Source: Faecalibacterium sp. HTF-F
GTDB taxonomy: Bacteria; Bacillota; Clostridia; Oscillospirales; Ruminococcaceae
DNA: 64,000 nt
Assembly (NCBI RefSeq): GCF_023347535.1
Contig: NZ_CP094473.1
Location: forward strand, 1,612,001-1,676,000
Direction: 5' to 3'
Part shown: positions 8,403 to 15,182 of the stretch, in pieces
Numbering within the stretch: the stretch's first letter is position 1
Layout: each line of letters begins with the position of its first letter
Notes under the pieces: model-generated
Databases searched by the model: none
What the model was told of the DNA's origin: nothing
Seen by the model: the letters and a program-made list of their open reading frames with translations, nothing else
Position numbers and translations under genes: made by a program

Positions 8403-8431
8403 CCCTGCCGTAATCTGCACTGCGTCTTTTT
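8381..8431 (+). terminator. Rho-independent terminator after tetR
   Basis: A perfect 13-bp stem (8381-8393 with 8417-8429, AAAGACGCAGTGC/GCACTGCGTCTTT) is followed by TTTTAA. It lies between the tetR unit and the convergent xre gene (stop 8430). Confidence 0.85.
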
Positions 8432-8633
8432 AATCCTCTGTATACGCAAACAATTCTTCCACCGTGGTGTGAAAGACCTTTGCAATGTCCATCGCCAGCT
8501 TCAGGGATGGGTTGTACTTCCCTTTTTCAAGGTTGACAATGGTTTCCCGGCGCACCCCGACCAGCTCGGCCAGCTCCGCCTGCTTGAGGTCGTCCCGTTC
8601 GCGGTATTCTTTCAGTTTTGTGACCAGTGCCAT
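8430..8633 (-). CDS. Small XRE-family HTH regulator
   Basis: The 67-aa protein is essentially one helix-turn-helix: [20 protein letters not shown], then [19 protein letters not shown], ending [14 protein letters not shown]. It matches the single-domain YgzD-like regulators that travel with small membrane proteins. ATG 8633 begins two bases after the stop of the upstream membrane-protein gene, so the two are one operon. It probably represses the shared promoter at 9122-9150. Confidence 0.9.
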   Translation of the reverse strand: MALVTKLKEYRERDDLKQAELAELVGVRRETIVNLEKGKYNPSLKLAMDIAKVFHTTVEELFAYTED

Positions 8634-8635
8634 GC

Positions 8636-9043
8636 TCAGAGTCCTTTCTCGTCCATCAGCCAGAATGCAATCGTGCGCACGACTTCGATCAGGATCAGCG
8701 TTCCCATCAGGCAGTAGCCGATGACCTCGGTGGTAAGCACGAGCCGACCGATGGCACAGGCAAAGCCAATCCCAATCAGGGCGGCCATGCAGACCTTCAA
8801 GCAGATGCTGTCGCACCGGTGGAGATTGGCTTCGGCCATTTCGTCGGTAGCTTCCTGCTTATATTTCCGCACCCGGATAGCGCGGAACACAAAATACCAG
8901 AACGTGAAGCCACCTACAATGGTCTGGATGGTGGGATAAAAATCCTTCCAGTCGTTCCGTGCCCACATCCAGTAGTAGAGCGCGACCAGAACGGCAAAGA
9001 TGATCTTGCCGGCGACCAGTTCTTTCAACGTGACTTTTTTCAT
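8636..9043 (-). CDS. Small membrane protein co-transcribed with the XRE regulator
   Basis: The 135-aa protein has four predicted membrane helices: [51 protein letters not shown]; and [20 protein letters not shown]. It starts at ATG 9043 after AAGAAAGG. Pairs of this kind are common in Firmicutes; I do not know a function. The promoter with its palindrome lies about 80 bases upstream. Confidence 0.8.
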   Translation of the reverse strand: MKKVTLKELVAGKIIFAVLVALYYWMWARNDWKDFYPTIQTIVGGFTFWYFVFRAIRVRKYKQEATDEMAEANLHRCDSICLKVCMAALIGIGFACAIGRLVLTTEVIGYCLMGTLILIEVVRTIAFWLMDEKGL

Positions 9044-9113
9044 AGGAAAGTTCCTTTCTTGTGAATGAAGATATACCATACAATGAAATGAGGTGAGAAA
9101 TTTCGCACACATT

Positions 9114-9133
9114 GTGTGATAAATATATCACAC
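9114..9133. promoter_or_regulatory. Palindromic operator over the -10 of the XRE/membrane-protein operon
   Basis: GTGTGATA (9114-9121) and TATCACAC (9126-9133) are perfect 8-bp arms around AATA. The site covers the minus-strand -10 (9122-9127). A wider pair, TTTCGCACA (9101-9109) and TGTGCGAAA (9158-9166), encloses it. A dimeric HTH repressor, most simply the operon's own XRE protein, would fit here. Confidence 0.65.
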
Positions 9134-9150
9134 GGCGCAGAGCATGTCAA
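9122..9150 (-). promoter_or_regulatory. Promoter of the XRE/membrane-protein operon
   Basis: On the minus strand TTGACA (9150-9145) and TATATT (9127-9122) are separated by exactly 17 bp, close to sigma-A consensus. Confidence 0.8.
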
Positions 9151-9246
9151 TGGCAAATGTGCGAAAAATATAACTTTTTCCCGGAACGCATGATGAACTA
9201 TGATTTCAAAGGAGAGCTTTTTGAAACACAACAACTTTGCACTGGA

Positions 9247-9326
9247 GCTTGTGGGCTGACCGGGAGGTCTGGTAAATACCACAAGCCACGCCTCCCGAAG
9301 ACGGACAGACGCAATTCTTCAGGAGG
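9247..9326 (+). ncRNA. Candidate translational RNA switch in the leader of the RNHCP gene
   Basis: GCTTGTGG (9247-9254) pairs with CCACAAGC (9279-9286). Within its loop CGGGAGG (9261-9267) can pair with CCTCCCG (9291-9297) just outside, giving an H-type pseudoknot. The same CCTCCCGAAG (9291-9300) can instead pair, with one mismatch, with CTTCAGGAGG (9317-9326), which contains the ribosome binding site. The two folds exclude each other, the usual layout of a translation-controlling riboswitch or thermosensor. I do not recognise it as a known class. The folding is read by eye. Confidence 0.5.
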
Positions 9327-9334
9327 ACCATACC

Positions 9335-9760
9335 ATGAATCGTGAAAATAAGCGCAAGACCTTTGAAAAAGGTTACTATAAGACCCACGCCTGCAACGAT
9401 ACCTTTACCTGCAAAGTCTGCGGACGGGTCTGCACCCCGCAAAATGCCGGCAGCGACCACCGCAACCATTGCCCCAACTGCCTGTCCAGCCTTCATGTGG
9501 ACGAAGAACCCGGCGACCGTGCCTCCGACTGCGGCGGCATCATGGAGCCGGTGGCCGTCTGGGTGCGCAAAGGCGGTGAGTGGGCCATCATCCACCGCTG
9601 CAAACGCTGCGGAAAGCTCAGCTCCAACCGGGTGGCGGCAGACGACAACCCCATGAAGCTCATGAGCATTGCCATGAAGCCCCTGTGCTCTCCGCCGTTC
9701 CCGCTGGACTATATTGAAGAAATGACCGCCTTGATGGGCGGCGATGGACGGATGCGATAA
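9335..9760 (+). CDS. RNHCP domain protein
   Basis: The 141-aa protein has a zinc-ribbon-like start (FTCKVCGRVCTP), the family-naming motif HRNHCPNCLSSLHVDEEPGD and a second Cys pair (HRCKRCGKLSSNR). The family is small, widespread and uncharacterised; metal binding is likely from the four CxxC pairs. ATG 9335 follows AGGAGG (9321-9326) at a normal distance. That site can be hidden by the leader hairpin described at 9247-9326. A strong terminator follows at 9782-9823, so it is a single-gene unit. Confidence 0.88.
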   Translation: MNRENKRKTFEKGYYKTHACNDTFTCKVCGRVCTPQNAGSDHRNHCPNCLSSLHVDEEPGDRASDCGGIMEPVAVWVRKGGEWAIIHRCKRCGKLSSNRVAADDNPMKLMSIAMKPLCSPPFPLDYIEEMTALMGGDGRMR

Positions 9761-9781
9761 GCCGCAGCCAAAAACGAAAAG

Positions 9782-9823
9782 GCCGCTGTGTCGGAGAAGC
9801 GCTCTGCGACACAGCGGCTTTTT
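9782..9823 (+). terminator. Rho-independent terminator after the RNHCP gene
   Basis: A perfect 12-bp stem (9782-9793 with 9807-9818, GCCGCTGTGTCG/CGACACAGCGGC) is followed by TTTTT. Confidence 0.93.
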
Positions 9824-9824
9824 G

Positions 9825-9853
9825 CAACTTACCCCCTGATTTTTACAACTTAC
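9825..9853 (+). promoter_or_regulatory. LytTR-type direct repeats upstream of the LytTR-DUF3021 operon
   Basis: CAACTTAC occurs at 9825-9832 and 9846-9853, an exact repeat with a 21-bp period (two helical turns), as LytTR regulators require. A -10 (TATATT) lies at 9888-9893 with only a poor -35 (TGGAAC, 9865-9870), which suits activation from the repeats. Confidence 0.65.
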
Positions 9854-9917
9854 TGCACCTATCATGGAACAATCGGGCGTTCTGTGCTATATTCTTTACA
9901 GGGAAAGGAGTGAGGAC

Positions 9918-10355
9918 ATGAAGGTAACGGTGGAACAGATTACCCCAGAGCGAGCGGAAGAAGTTTTGCTGCGGTGCCACGACCCCAAAGAGCCTTGGGT
10001 GGAGGAGATCCAAAGCATCGCTGCCGGGCAGATCACCGTCAACGGTATGGCAGACGGGAAACTGTGTCGGCTGAAACTTGCCGACATCTATTATTTTGAA
10101 GTGGTGGACGGAAGCGCTTTTTTCTACTGCCAGAAAGAGGTGTTTTCCAGCAAGCAAAAGCTCTACGAATTTGAAGCTTTGTGTGTGGGCACCATGCTGT
10201 TCCGGTGCAGCAAGTCCATGATCCTGAATGCCGGGAAAATAGATTATGTCCTGCCCTCTCTTTCCGGCCGCTTTGAGGCAGCTCTGGACAATGGCGAAAA
10301 AGTGATCATATCCCGGCAGTATGTCAGCACGCTCAAACGGCTGCTGGGACGATAA
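9918..10355 (+). CDS. Stand-alone LytTR DNA-binding regulator
   Basis: The 145-aa protein has no receiver domain. Its C-terminal half is a LytTR domain (LKLADIYYFEVVDGSAFFYC, then MLFRCSKSMILNAGKIDYV, ending IISRQYVSTLKRLLGR). It is followed 10 bases later by a DUF3021 membrane protein, the standard LytTR regulatory system in which the membrane partner restrains the regulator. ATG 9918 is preceded by GGAAAGGAGTGAGG. The direct repeats at 9825-9853 suggest that it activates its own operon. Confidence 0.9.
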   Translation: MKVTVEQITPERAEEVLLRCHDPKEPWVEEIQSIAAGQITVNGMADGKLCRLKLADIYYFEVVDGSAFFYCQKEVFSSKQKLYEFEALCVGTMLFRCSKSMILNAGKIDYVLPSLSGRFEAALDNGEKVIISRQYVSTLKRLLGR

Positions 10356-10365
10356 GGAGGAGCAT

Positions 10366-10815
10366 ATGAAAAAGATCGAATTCTGGCTGCATCGGTTTGT
10401 TTTTGTGTATGGACTTATCATGCTCAGCACCTTTTTCATGTGTCTGCTGTTCAACCCTACCAGCGAACTTCCCGTCGTCACGTTTTTTGGACGCTGCATC
10501 CTGCTGACGCTGGTCAGTATGCTGACCCTTCTCATCTATACCTCCGGCGAAGAATTGAGCAATCGTGCATGGTGGGCCCGCACCTTCTTGCACGCAATTT
10601 TGCTGGAAGCAGTGTTGCTCCCTCTTGCCCATAACTGGGGTTTTTGGTACAACACGCTGGATGGGCTGATCTACGGCACGTTTATTCTGGCGGCAAAGGT
10701 GATGTGGCATCTCATCGACTTCGGACAGAGCTTTTACATTGCAGCAGCGTTGAACGAGCAGATCCGGAAGCGCAAGCTAGAGGAGATCCAGAAGGAAGGT
10801 ACGAACAATGGATAA
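10366..10815 (+). CDS. DUF3021 family membrane protein
   Basis: The 149-aa protein has four predicted helices: FVFVYGLIMLSTFFMCLL; RCILLTLVSMLTLLIY; LHAILLEAVLLPLA; and LIYGTFILAAKVMWHL. A charged C-terminal tail follows. DUF3021 proteins are the membrane partners of LytTR regulators. The gene starts at ATG 10366 after AAGGAGG and its end overlaps the next gene by 8 bases. Confidence 0.88.
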   Translation: MKKIEFWLHRFVFVYGLIMLSTFFMCLLFNPTSELPVVTFFGRCILLTLVSMLTLLIYTSGEELSNRAWWARTFLHAILLEAVLLPLAHNWGFWYNTLDGLIYGTFILAAKVMWHLIDFGQSFYIAAALNEQIRKRKLEEIQKEGTNNG

Positions 10816-10993
10816 AACGGATTGGATACGCTGCCCAAAGTGCAGCAGCAAAACACGCACCATGATCCGGGAGCATACAGTACTGGAAGATTTTCCACTG
10901 TTCTGCCCCAAGTGCAGGTATACCTGCGTGATCCGCTTCATGGATGGAAAACTGGAAGAAATCAAACAGCCGGACGCTAAGACGCAGAGCTGA
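10808..10993 (+). CDS. Cysteine-rich KTR-type small protein
   Basis: The 61-aa protein has two CxxC pairs (WIRCPKCSSKTR and LFCPKCRYTCVIRF), so it is a probable zinc ribbon. The KTR motif region fits the cysteine-rich KTR family often found in mobile or accessory regions of Firmicutes. It overlaps the DUF3021 gene by 8 bases and is the last gene of the operon. A broken relative lies at 8334-8402 behind tetR. No function is established for the family. Confidence 0.82.
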   Translation: MDKTDWIRCPKCSSKTRTMIREHTVLEDFPLFCPKCRYTCVIRFMDGKLEEIKQPDAKTQS

Positions 10994-11028
10994 ACTGGAT
11001 GTGAGGTCAAGTCCGTTCTGCGTTTTTT
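10982..11028 (+). terminator. Probable terminator after the LytTR operon
   Basis: ACGCAGA (10982-10988) pairs with TCTGCGT (11017-11023), followed by TTTTTT to 11028. The loop is long (28 bases), so this is less certain than the other terminators. Confidence 0.5.
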
Positions 11029-11088
11029 GACGCTGCCCTGCAAAACCGGAATGAGAAAAGGAAAAAAGGACCTAGGAGGAACCGCAAG

Positions 11089-11835
11089 ATGGACTATATC
11101 AGAGTTACCAAAGAAAACATCGACAAGGAACACATCTGTTGTGCCATGTCCGGTCAACAGAGCCTTGCCAAGAAGGAATGGCTTAAGCAGCGATTTGAGG
11201 AGGGGCTTGTTTTTTACCGCAGTGCGGAGCGCGGCAAGTGCTTTATCGAGTACATCCCGGCAGAAAACGCATGGGTGCCCATTGAAGCGGCAGGCTGGCT
11301 TTATATCAACTGTCTGTGGGTCTCCGGCTCCCTGAAAGGGCACGGCTATTCCAGCGAGCTGCTGGAAGAATGTCTTCGGGATGCCAAGGCGCAGGACAAA
11401 AACGGCGTTTGCATTCTGTGTGCCGAGGGGCGCAAACGGGAGTTTCTCGCGGACCCCAAGTTTTTGACCCATAAGGGCTTTAAGGTTTCGGACATCTCCG
11501 ATTGCGGCATCAACCTCATGTGCCTGCCCCTTGCAGAGAGTGCCCAGCCGCCAAAATTCAAGGCCTGCGCCAAGCACCCCAGGGTGGAGGAAAATGGTTT
11601 TGTCCTCTACTATACCGACCAGTGCCCCTACACCTATTATTGGGTGCCAAAGGTGCAGGAGGCTGCAGAGGAACATGGGATCCCGTTCAAAGCCATCCAC
11701 ATCACCGAGAAAGAGACGGCTCAGAATGTGCCTGCACCGGTCACAACATACGCATTGTTCCGGGATGGAAAGTTTGTGACTCAGAGCATCCAATCGGACA
11801 AGAAATTTTTGAAATTGGCAGGCGCAGCGGATTGA
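11089..11835 (+). CDS. GNAT acetyltransferase with C-terminal YoaP-like domain
   Basis: The 248-aa protein has an N-terminal GNAT fold with the acetyl-CoA loop near residues 75-100 (LWVSGSLKGHGYSSELLEEC). The C-terminal part (FVLYYTDQCPYTYYWVPKVQ, ending in a thioredoxin-like tail) resembles YoaP of Bacillus subtilis. The CPYTYY segment sits where thioredoxin-like proteins carry their active Cys, although only one Cys is present. The substrate is unknown. ATG 11089 follows AGGAGG. The gene is monocistronic or starts a run of four enzymes. Confidence 0.83.
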   Translation: MDYIRVTKENIDKEHICCAMSGQQSLAKKEWLKQRFEEGLVFYRSAERGKCFIEYIPAENAWVPIEAAGWLYINCLWVSGSLKGHGYSSELLEECLRDAKAQDKNGVCILCAEGRKREFLADPKFLTHKGFKVSDISDCGINLMCLPLAESAQPPKFKACAKHPRVEENGFVLYYTDQCPYTYYWVPKVQEAAEEHGIPFKAIHITEKETAQNVPAPVTTYALFRDGKFVTQSIQSDKKFLKLAGAAD

Positions 11836-11857
11836 ACAAATTGGGAGGAATATTATC

Positions 11858-12352
11858 ATGCAACATAGCGCACTGGTCGTGATCGACCTTCAAAACGACA
11901 TCACAAAAAACTACAAGGAAATCATCGAAAAAGTCAACACGGCTATTGACTGGGCAGTTAAAAAGAACCTGTGGGTCATTTACATTCAGCACAACAATTT
12001 GTCTGCGGGAACAAGGACTTTCAAGCCCGGAACCCGTGGCGCAGAGCTTGTGCCGGAGATGAATATCGTATCCGAGCATATCTTTACAAAGACGAAAAGT
12101 AATGCACTGACCAGCGAGGCTTTCACTGCCTTCCTTCAGGAACACGGCATTACCGATTTTTATATTGCCGGTGCTGACGCAGCAGCCTGCATCAAGTCTA
12201 CCTGCTATAACATGGCCAAAAACGGCTATACCGTTCATGTCCTGTCGGACTGTATTACCAGCTACGATAAAAAGAAACTGCCCGAAATGCTTGCATATTA
12301 TGAAAGCAAGGGCTGCGCTGTTGTGGAACTTCATGAGGTTACGCAGTGCTGA
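11858..12352 (+). CDS. Isochorismatase-like cysteine hydrolase
   Basis: The 164-aa protein has the expected catalytic triad: Asp in ALVVIDLQNDI (residue 10), Lys in IFTKTKSNAL, and Cys in GADAAACIKSTCYNMAKNGY. Length and motif order match the family, which hydrolyses amides or vinyl ethers. The exact substrate is unknown. It starts 22 bases after the GNAT-YoaP gene, after GGGAGG, so the two are probably co-transcribed. Confidence 0.88.
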   Translation: MQHSALVVIDLQNDITKNYKEIIEKVNTAIDWAVKKNLWVIYIQHNNLSAGTRTFKPGTRGAELVPEMNIVSEHIFTKTKSNALTSEAFTAFLQEHGITDFYIAGADAAACIKSTCYNMAKNGYTVHVLSDCITSYDKKKLPEMLAYYESKGCAVVELHEVTQC

Positions 12353-12398
12353 CAGAATAAATAGCCGATACATTACCTGTTGCTTTTAAGAGGAAAAA

Positions 12399-12830
12399 AT
12401 GAAATACGATCAAACGATTATAACCCCAAAAGGACTGGCAGTCCACATCCGAAACGGCGTGGCATCCGATGGAAGCGCTGTGCTTGATCTGACACACGCA
12501 GAAACAGATTATCTGCTGAGTTATCCTGATGAAAATCGCTTTGATGTGGAACAGGAAAGCCGCTACTTAGAGAAAAAAGAAACTAGCCCGAATGAGATCG
12601 AACTGATTGCCTTTGTGGACGGTAAAGTGGCAGGAACTGCCGGGATCGATGCAATTGGACCGCAGTATAAAGTGACGCATCGTGCCGAATTTGGCATCAG
12701 CATCCTAAAAGAGTATTGGGGTCTGGGGATCGGGCAAGCCTTGATGGAAGCCTGTATCCATTGCGCTAAAACCGCCGGATACCCCATTTTCGTGGAGGCG
12801 CATCGCGCAAAGGGAATCATCCAAGTTTAG
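12399..12830 (+). CDS. GNAT acetyltransferase, C-terminus probably truncated
   Basis: The 143-aa protein shows GNAT strands and the acetyl-CoA motif in EFGISILKEYWGLGIGQALM. Close family members usually continue after helix 4 with the NxxAxxLYxxxGF region and reach about 170-180 residues. Here the frame changes character after AGYPIFVEAHRAKGI and stops. The 3' part has probably been lost or shifted, so activity is doubtful. The start at 12399 follows AGAGG. Confidence 0.7.
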   Translation: MKYDQTIITPKGLAVHIRNGVASDGSAVLDLTHAETDYLLSYPDENRFDVEQESRYLEKKETSPNEIELIAFVDGKVAGTAGIDAIGPQYKVTHRAEFGISILKEYWGLGIGQALMEACIHCAKTAGYPIFVEAHRAKGIIQV

Positions 12831-12847
12831 CGAAGAGAGGAAAGAAA

Positions 12848-13591
12848 TTGAAAAAACTCTACGAGAAAAACGAGCTGACCTTTGCGCTCCTGTGGATCGT
12901 GGTTTACTGCGTCCTGCAATCTCTGGCCAATCCGCTCAACAAAAGGATTGGAATCGGATATTCGGCAAGTGCTGCTTTCTGCATCTTGCAGGCGGTCATT
13001 CTTATTGCCTTTATCCGAAAAAACCATTTGCAAAAGCGATACGGGCTTTGCAAATTGCCCGTTCCCGCTTGCCGATTTCTCTACTATGTGCCGCTGCTTC
13101 TCTTGGCATCCGGGAACCTTTGGAACGGCATTGCGCTCAATTATTCACTGCCAGAAACCATTTGCCGTATTGTGTGTATGCTATGCGTTGGTTTCTTGGA
13201 GGAAGTGATCTTCCGGGGCTTACTGTTTGCAGCGATTGCAAAGGATAATGTCAAGTCTGCCATTGTCATATCAAGCGTAACTTTTGGCATCGGACATATC
13301 ATCAACCTGTTCAATGGCAGCGGTATGGAGCTGGTCAACAATCTGTGCCAGATCGTCTTTGCAACCGCAGTCGGCTTCCTGCTGGTCACGATTTTTTATC
13401 GCGGCGGCAGTCTGCTTCCCTGCATCCTCGTCCATTCCGCCATCAACACCCTTGGTACATTTGCCAGCGATGCTGGTCTGACTATGGAAATGCGCTTGCT
13501 GCATCTCGGTGCCCTGATTGCAATTACGGTTGCCTATACACTGATCCTGACAAGAACGCTCCCGGAAAAAGCAAAGAAAATACACAAATGA
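12848..13591 (+). CDS. CPBP family intramembrane metalloprotease
   Basis: The 247-aa membrane protein has about seven helices and the Abi/CPBP motifs: EEVIFRG (motif 1, catalytic Glu-Glu and Arg), a His in FGIGHIINLF (motif 2) and HSAINTLG (motif 3). Bacterial members take part in bacteriocin self-immunity or membrane protein processing. It begins with TTG at 12848 after GAGAGGAAAG. No bacteriocin gene is visible beside it. Confidence 0.87.
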   Translation: MKKLYEKNELTFALLWIVVYCVLQSLANPLNKRIGIGYSASAAFCILQAVILIAFIRKNHLQKRYGLCKLPVPACRFLYYVPLLLLASGNLWNGIALNYSLPETICRIVCMLCVGFLEEVIFRGLLFAAIAKDNVKSAIVISSVTFGIGHIINLFNGSGMELVNNLCQIVFATAVGFLLVTIFYRGGSLLPCILVHSAINTLGTFASDAGLTMEMRLLHLGALIAITVAYTLILTRTLPEKAKKIHK

Positions 13592-13627
13592 TGACTTTAT
13601 ATAAGAAAAGTATAGGAGGACAGAAGA

Positions 13628-14536
13628 ATGAAAAGCCAAGCCAGCATTACCGCCCTGATGAGTTCCTTCGGGCGCGCGTTTCATACGGAAAACGAAGTGC
13701 ATCCGGTTTTTGTAGACCCGCTTGCCAAAGAGCTGATGACGGCAGAAGAATACGAGGCTGTGCAGGGGTACATTCTGAATGGTGCTCACTTTTTTGAACC
13801 GGATCTTAACACAAGCGGGCTTACGGACAAAGAAATCGTCCGGCTGCTCGTCAACAAACACATTGCCCCCTCCCCCTTGTGCCGTGCTGCATATACCGAA
13901 AGCCTGCTGAAAAATATAGCGCAGACCGGGATCTCGCAGTATGTCATTTTGGGTGCAGGCATGGATACCTTTGCTTTCCGGGAAAAGGAATTTGTATCGG
14001 GGCACAGGGTCTACGAGGTTGACCATCCACTGACCCAGAAAGACAAACAAGCCCGCATTGCCCGTGCAGGATGGCGCACCCCGGAAAATCTTACTTTTGT
14101 ACCGGATGATTTTGCAAAAGACCGCCTTTCGGAACGGTTGGTTACAAGCGGCTTCGATAAAAGGAACGAAACGCTGTTTTCGTGGCTGGGTGTAACGTAC
14201 TATCTTTCTGCGGAGGAGATTGATAAGACTCTTAGCGAAATTGCCGACCTTTCCGCAGAAGGGAGCGCACTTGTGTTCGACTGCCCGGACGAGGGCTTCT
14301 TCTCCGCATCCGAAAAAAGAGTGCAAAACACCATTATGATGGCAAAGGCAGGCGGTGAACCGATGCAGTCGGCGTTTTCGTATGCGGAACTGGAAAAGCT
14401 GCTGGGCAGACACGGCTTTCGGATCTATGATTGGCTGACTCCCTGCAACATTCAGACCCGCATCATAGAAAGTGCCGGGGCCAATCTGAAAGCATTTGAA
14501 CACGTCAATTATTGCCTTGCGGTCAGAAAAAATTGA
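13628..14536 (+). CDS. Class I SAM-dependent methyltransferase, leucine carboxyl methyltransferase-like
   Basis: The 302-aa protein contains the family features. There is an N-terminal helical cap (FGRAFHTENEVHPVFVDPLA), the SAM loop QYVILGAGMDTFAFR, the acidic VYEVDHPLTQKDKQ, and LFSWLGVTYYL later. The family methylates carboxylates or small metabolites; the substrate is unknown. ATG 13628 follows AGGAGG. Its 3' end runs into the truncated minus-strand gene at 14509. Confidence 0.85.
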   Translation: MKSQASITALMSSFGRAFHTENEVHPVFVDPLAKELMTAEEYEAVQGYILNGAHFFEPDLNTSGLTDKEIVRLLVNKHIAPSPLCRAAYTESLLKNIAQTGISQYVILGAGMDTFAFREKEFVSGHRVYEVDHPLTQKDKQARIARAGWRTPENLTFVPDDFAKDRLSERLVTSGFDKRNETLFSWLGVTYYLSAEEIDKTLSEIADLSAEGSALVFDCPDEGFFSASEKRVQNTIMMAKAGGEPMQSAFSYAELEKLLGRHGFRIYDWLTPCNIQTRIIESAGANLKAFEHVNYCLAVRKN

Positions 14537-14778
14537 ACCTTTATGTAGGCTTCCACATCCGTGTTGATGTCGTACTTGCCGAGCAAACTGTACAGTTCTT
14601 TTGGAACGCTCAAGGCATCAATATCATGGGTAGCACGGGTCAGCTTGCCCAGCAAAATGAACTCACTGCCGCCCACGATCACCATCTGATAGCGGTCGTT
14701 ATTGTCGATCATCAGGTCTGCATCTTCGTCCAGACGTTCCAGATGCTTGCGGAGGTCATCTAAGATCATCTTTCCCAT
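14509..14778 (-). pseudogene. Truncated DUF6036/nucleotidyltransferase-like gene
   Basis: About 89 residues start near MGKMILDDLRKHLERL and reach VIVGGSEFILLGKL and THDIDALSVP. The GG...DID pattern matches the N-terminal half of DUF6036-type or AbiEii-like nucleotidyltransferase-fold proteins. The rest is replaced by the end of the methyltransferase gene, which it overlaps by 28 bases. No convincing ribosome binding site is seen. Such proteins often sit in defence or toxin-antitoxin loci. Confidence 0.55.
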
Positions 14779-14877
14779 AAAACAGCATTTCGTATTTTCA
14801 ATAATAGTATTTTCTAAAATCATTTTACAGAAAAGAAATCCGATTGCCAAGCACAAATCAACGACATTTCATACAAT

Positions 14878-15040
14878 TCATACTACCATGTTGTCAGTCC
14901 ACATCTCACACTGGCTAATGACCGTGCTGATTGCCGTATCATATGCCACCGGTGGATACTTAAATTTTTTCAGTAAGTGTTTCACCATCTTACGCATACT
15001 CGCACGGGCAGTTTCTTTTTTCTGCAGGTCTATTACGCTT
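14878..15040 (-). pseudogene. C-terminal remnant of a type I restriction enzyme R subunit (hsdR)
   Basis: The minus-strand frame reads QKKETARASMRKMVKHLLKK, then YPPVAYDTAISTVISQ and CEMWTDNM before a stop at 14878. This resembles the HsdR C-terminal tail (an ESARAKMRVMVKRLLRKYGYPP-like segment). Upstream the homology ends at the GH112 terminator, so about 95% of the gene is missing. The match is from memory and short. Confidence 0.55.
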
Positions 15041-15121
15041 GCATTACTGAATTTCTGCGTTTCCAGCCATCTCCATTGCAGCGTTCGATTGACACAGGTT
15101 GAGTTATCGGCAGATACAGCA

Positions 15122-15163
15122 AACACAACGGGCAGCTCTGGTAACAGAGCTGCCCGTTGTGTT
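15122..15163 (-). terminator. Terminator hairpin of the lacto-N-biose operon
   Basis: A perfect 19-bp stem (15122-15140 with 15145-15163) encloses a GTAA loop. On the minus strand it lies 20 bases after the GH112 stop. The T-tract is short (TGTTTG), but the stem is very stable. Confidence 0.8.
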
Positions 15164-15182
15164 CGTTTATGAAAAGGAGAAC

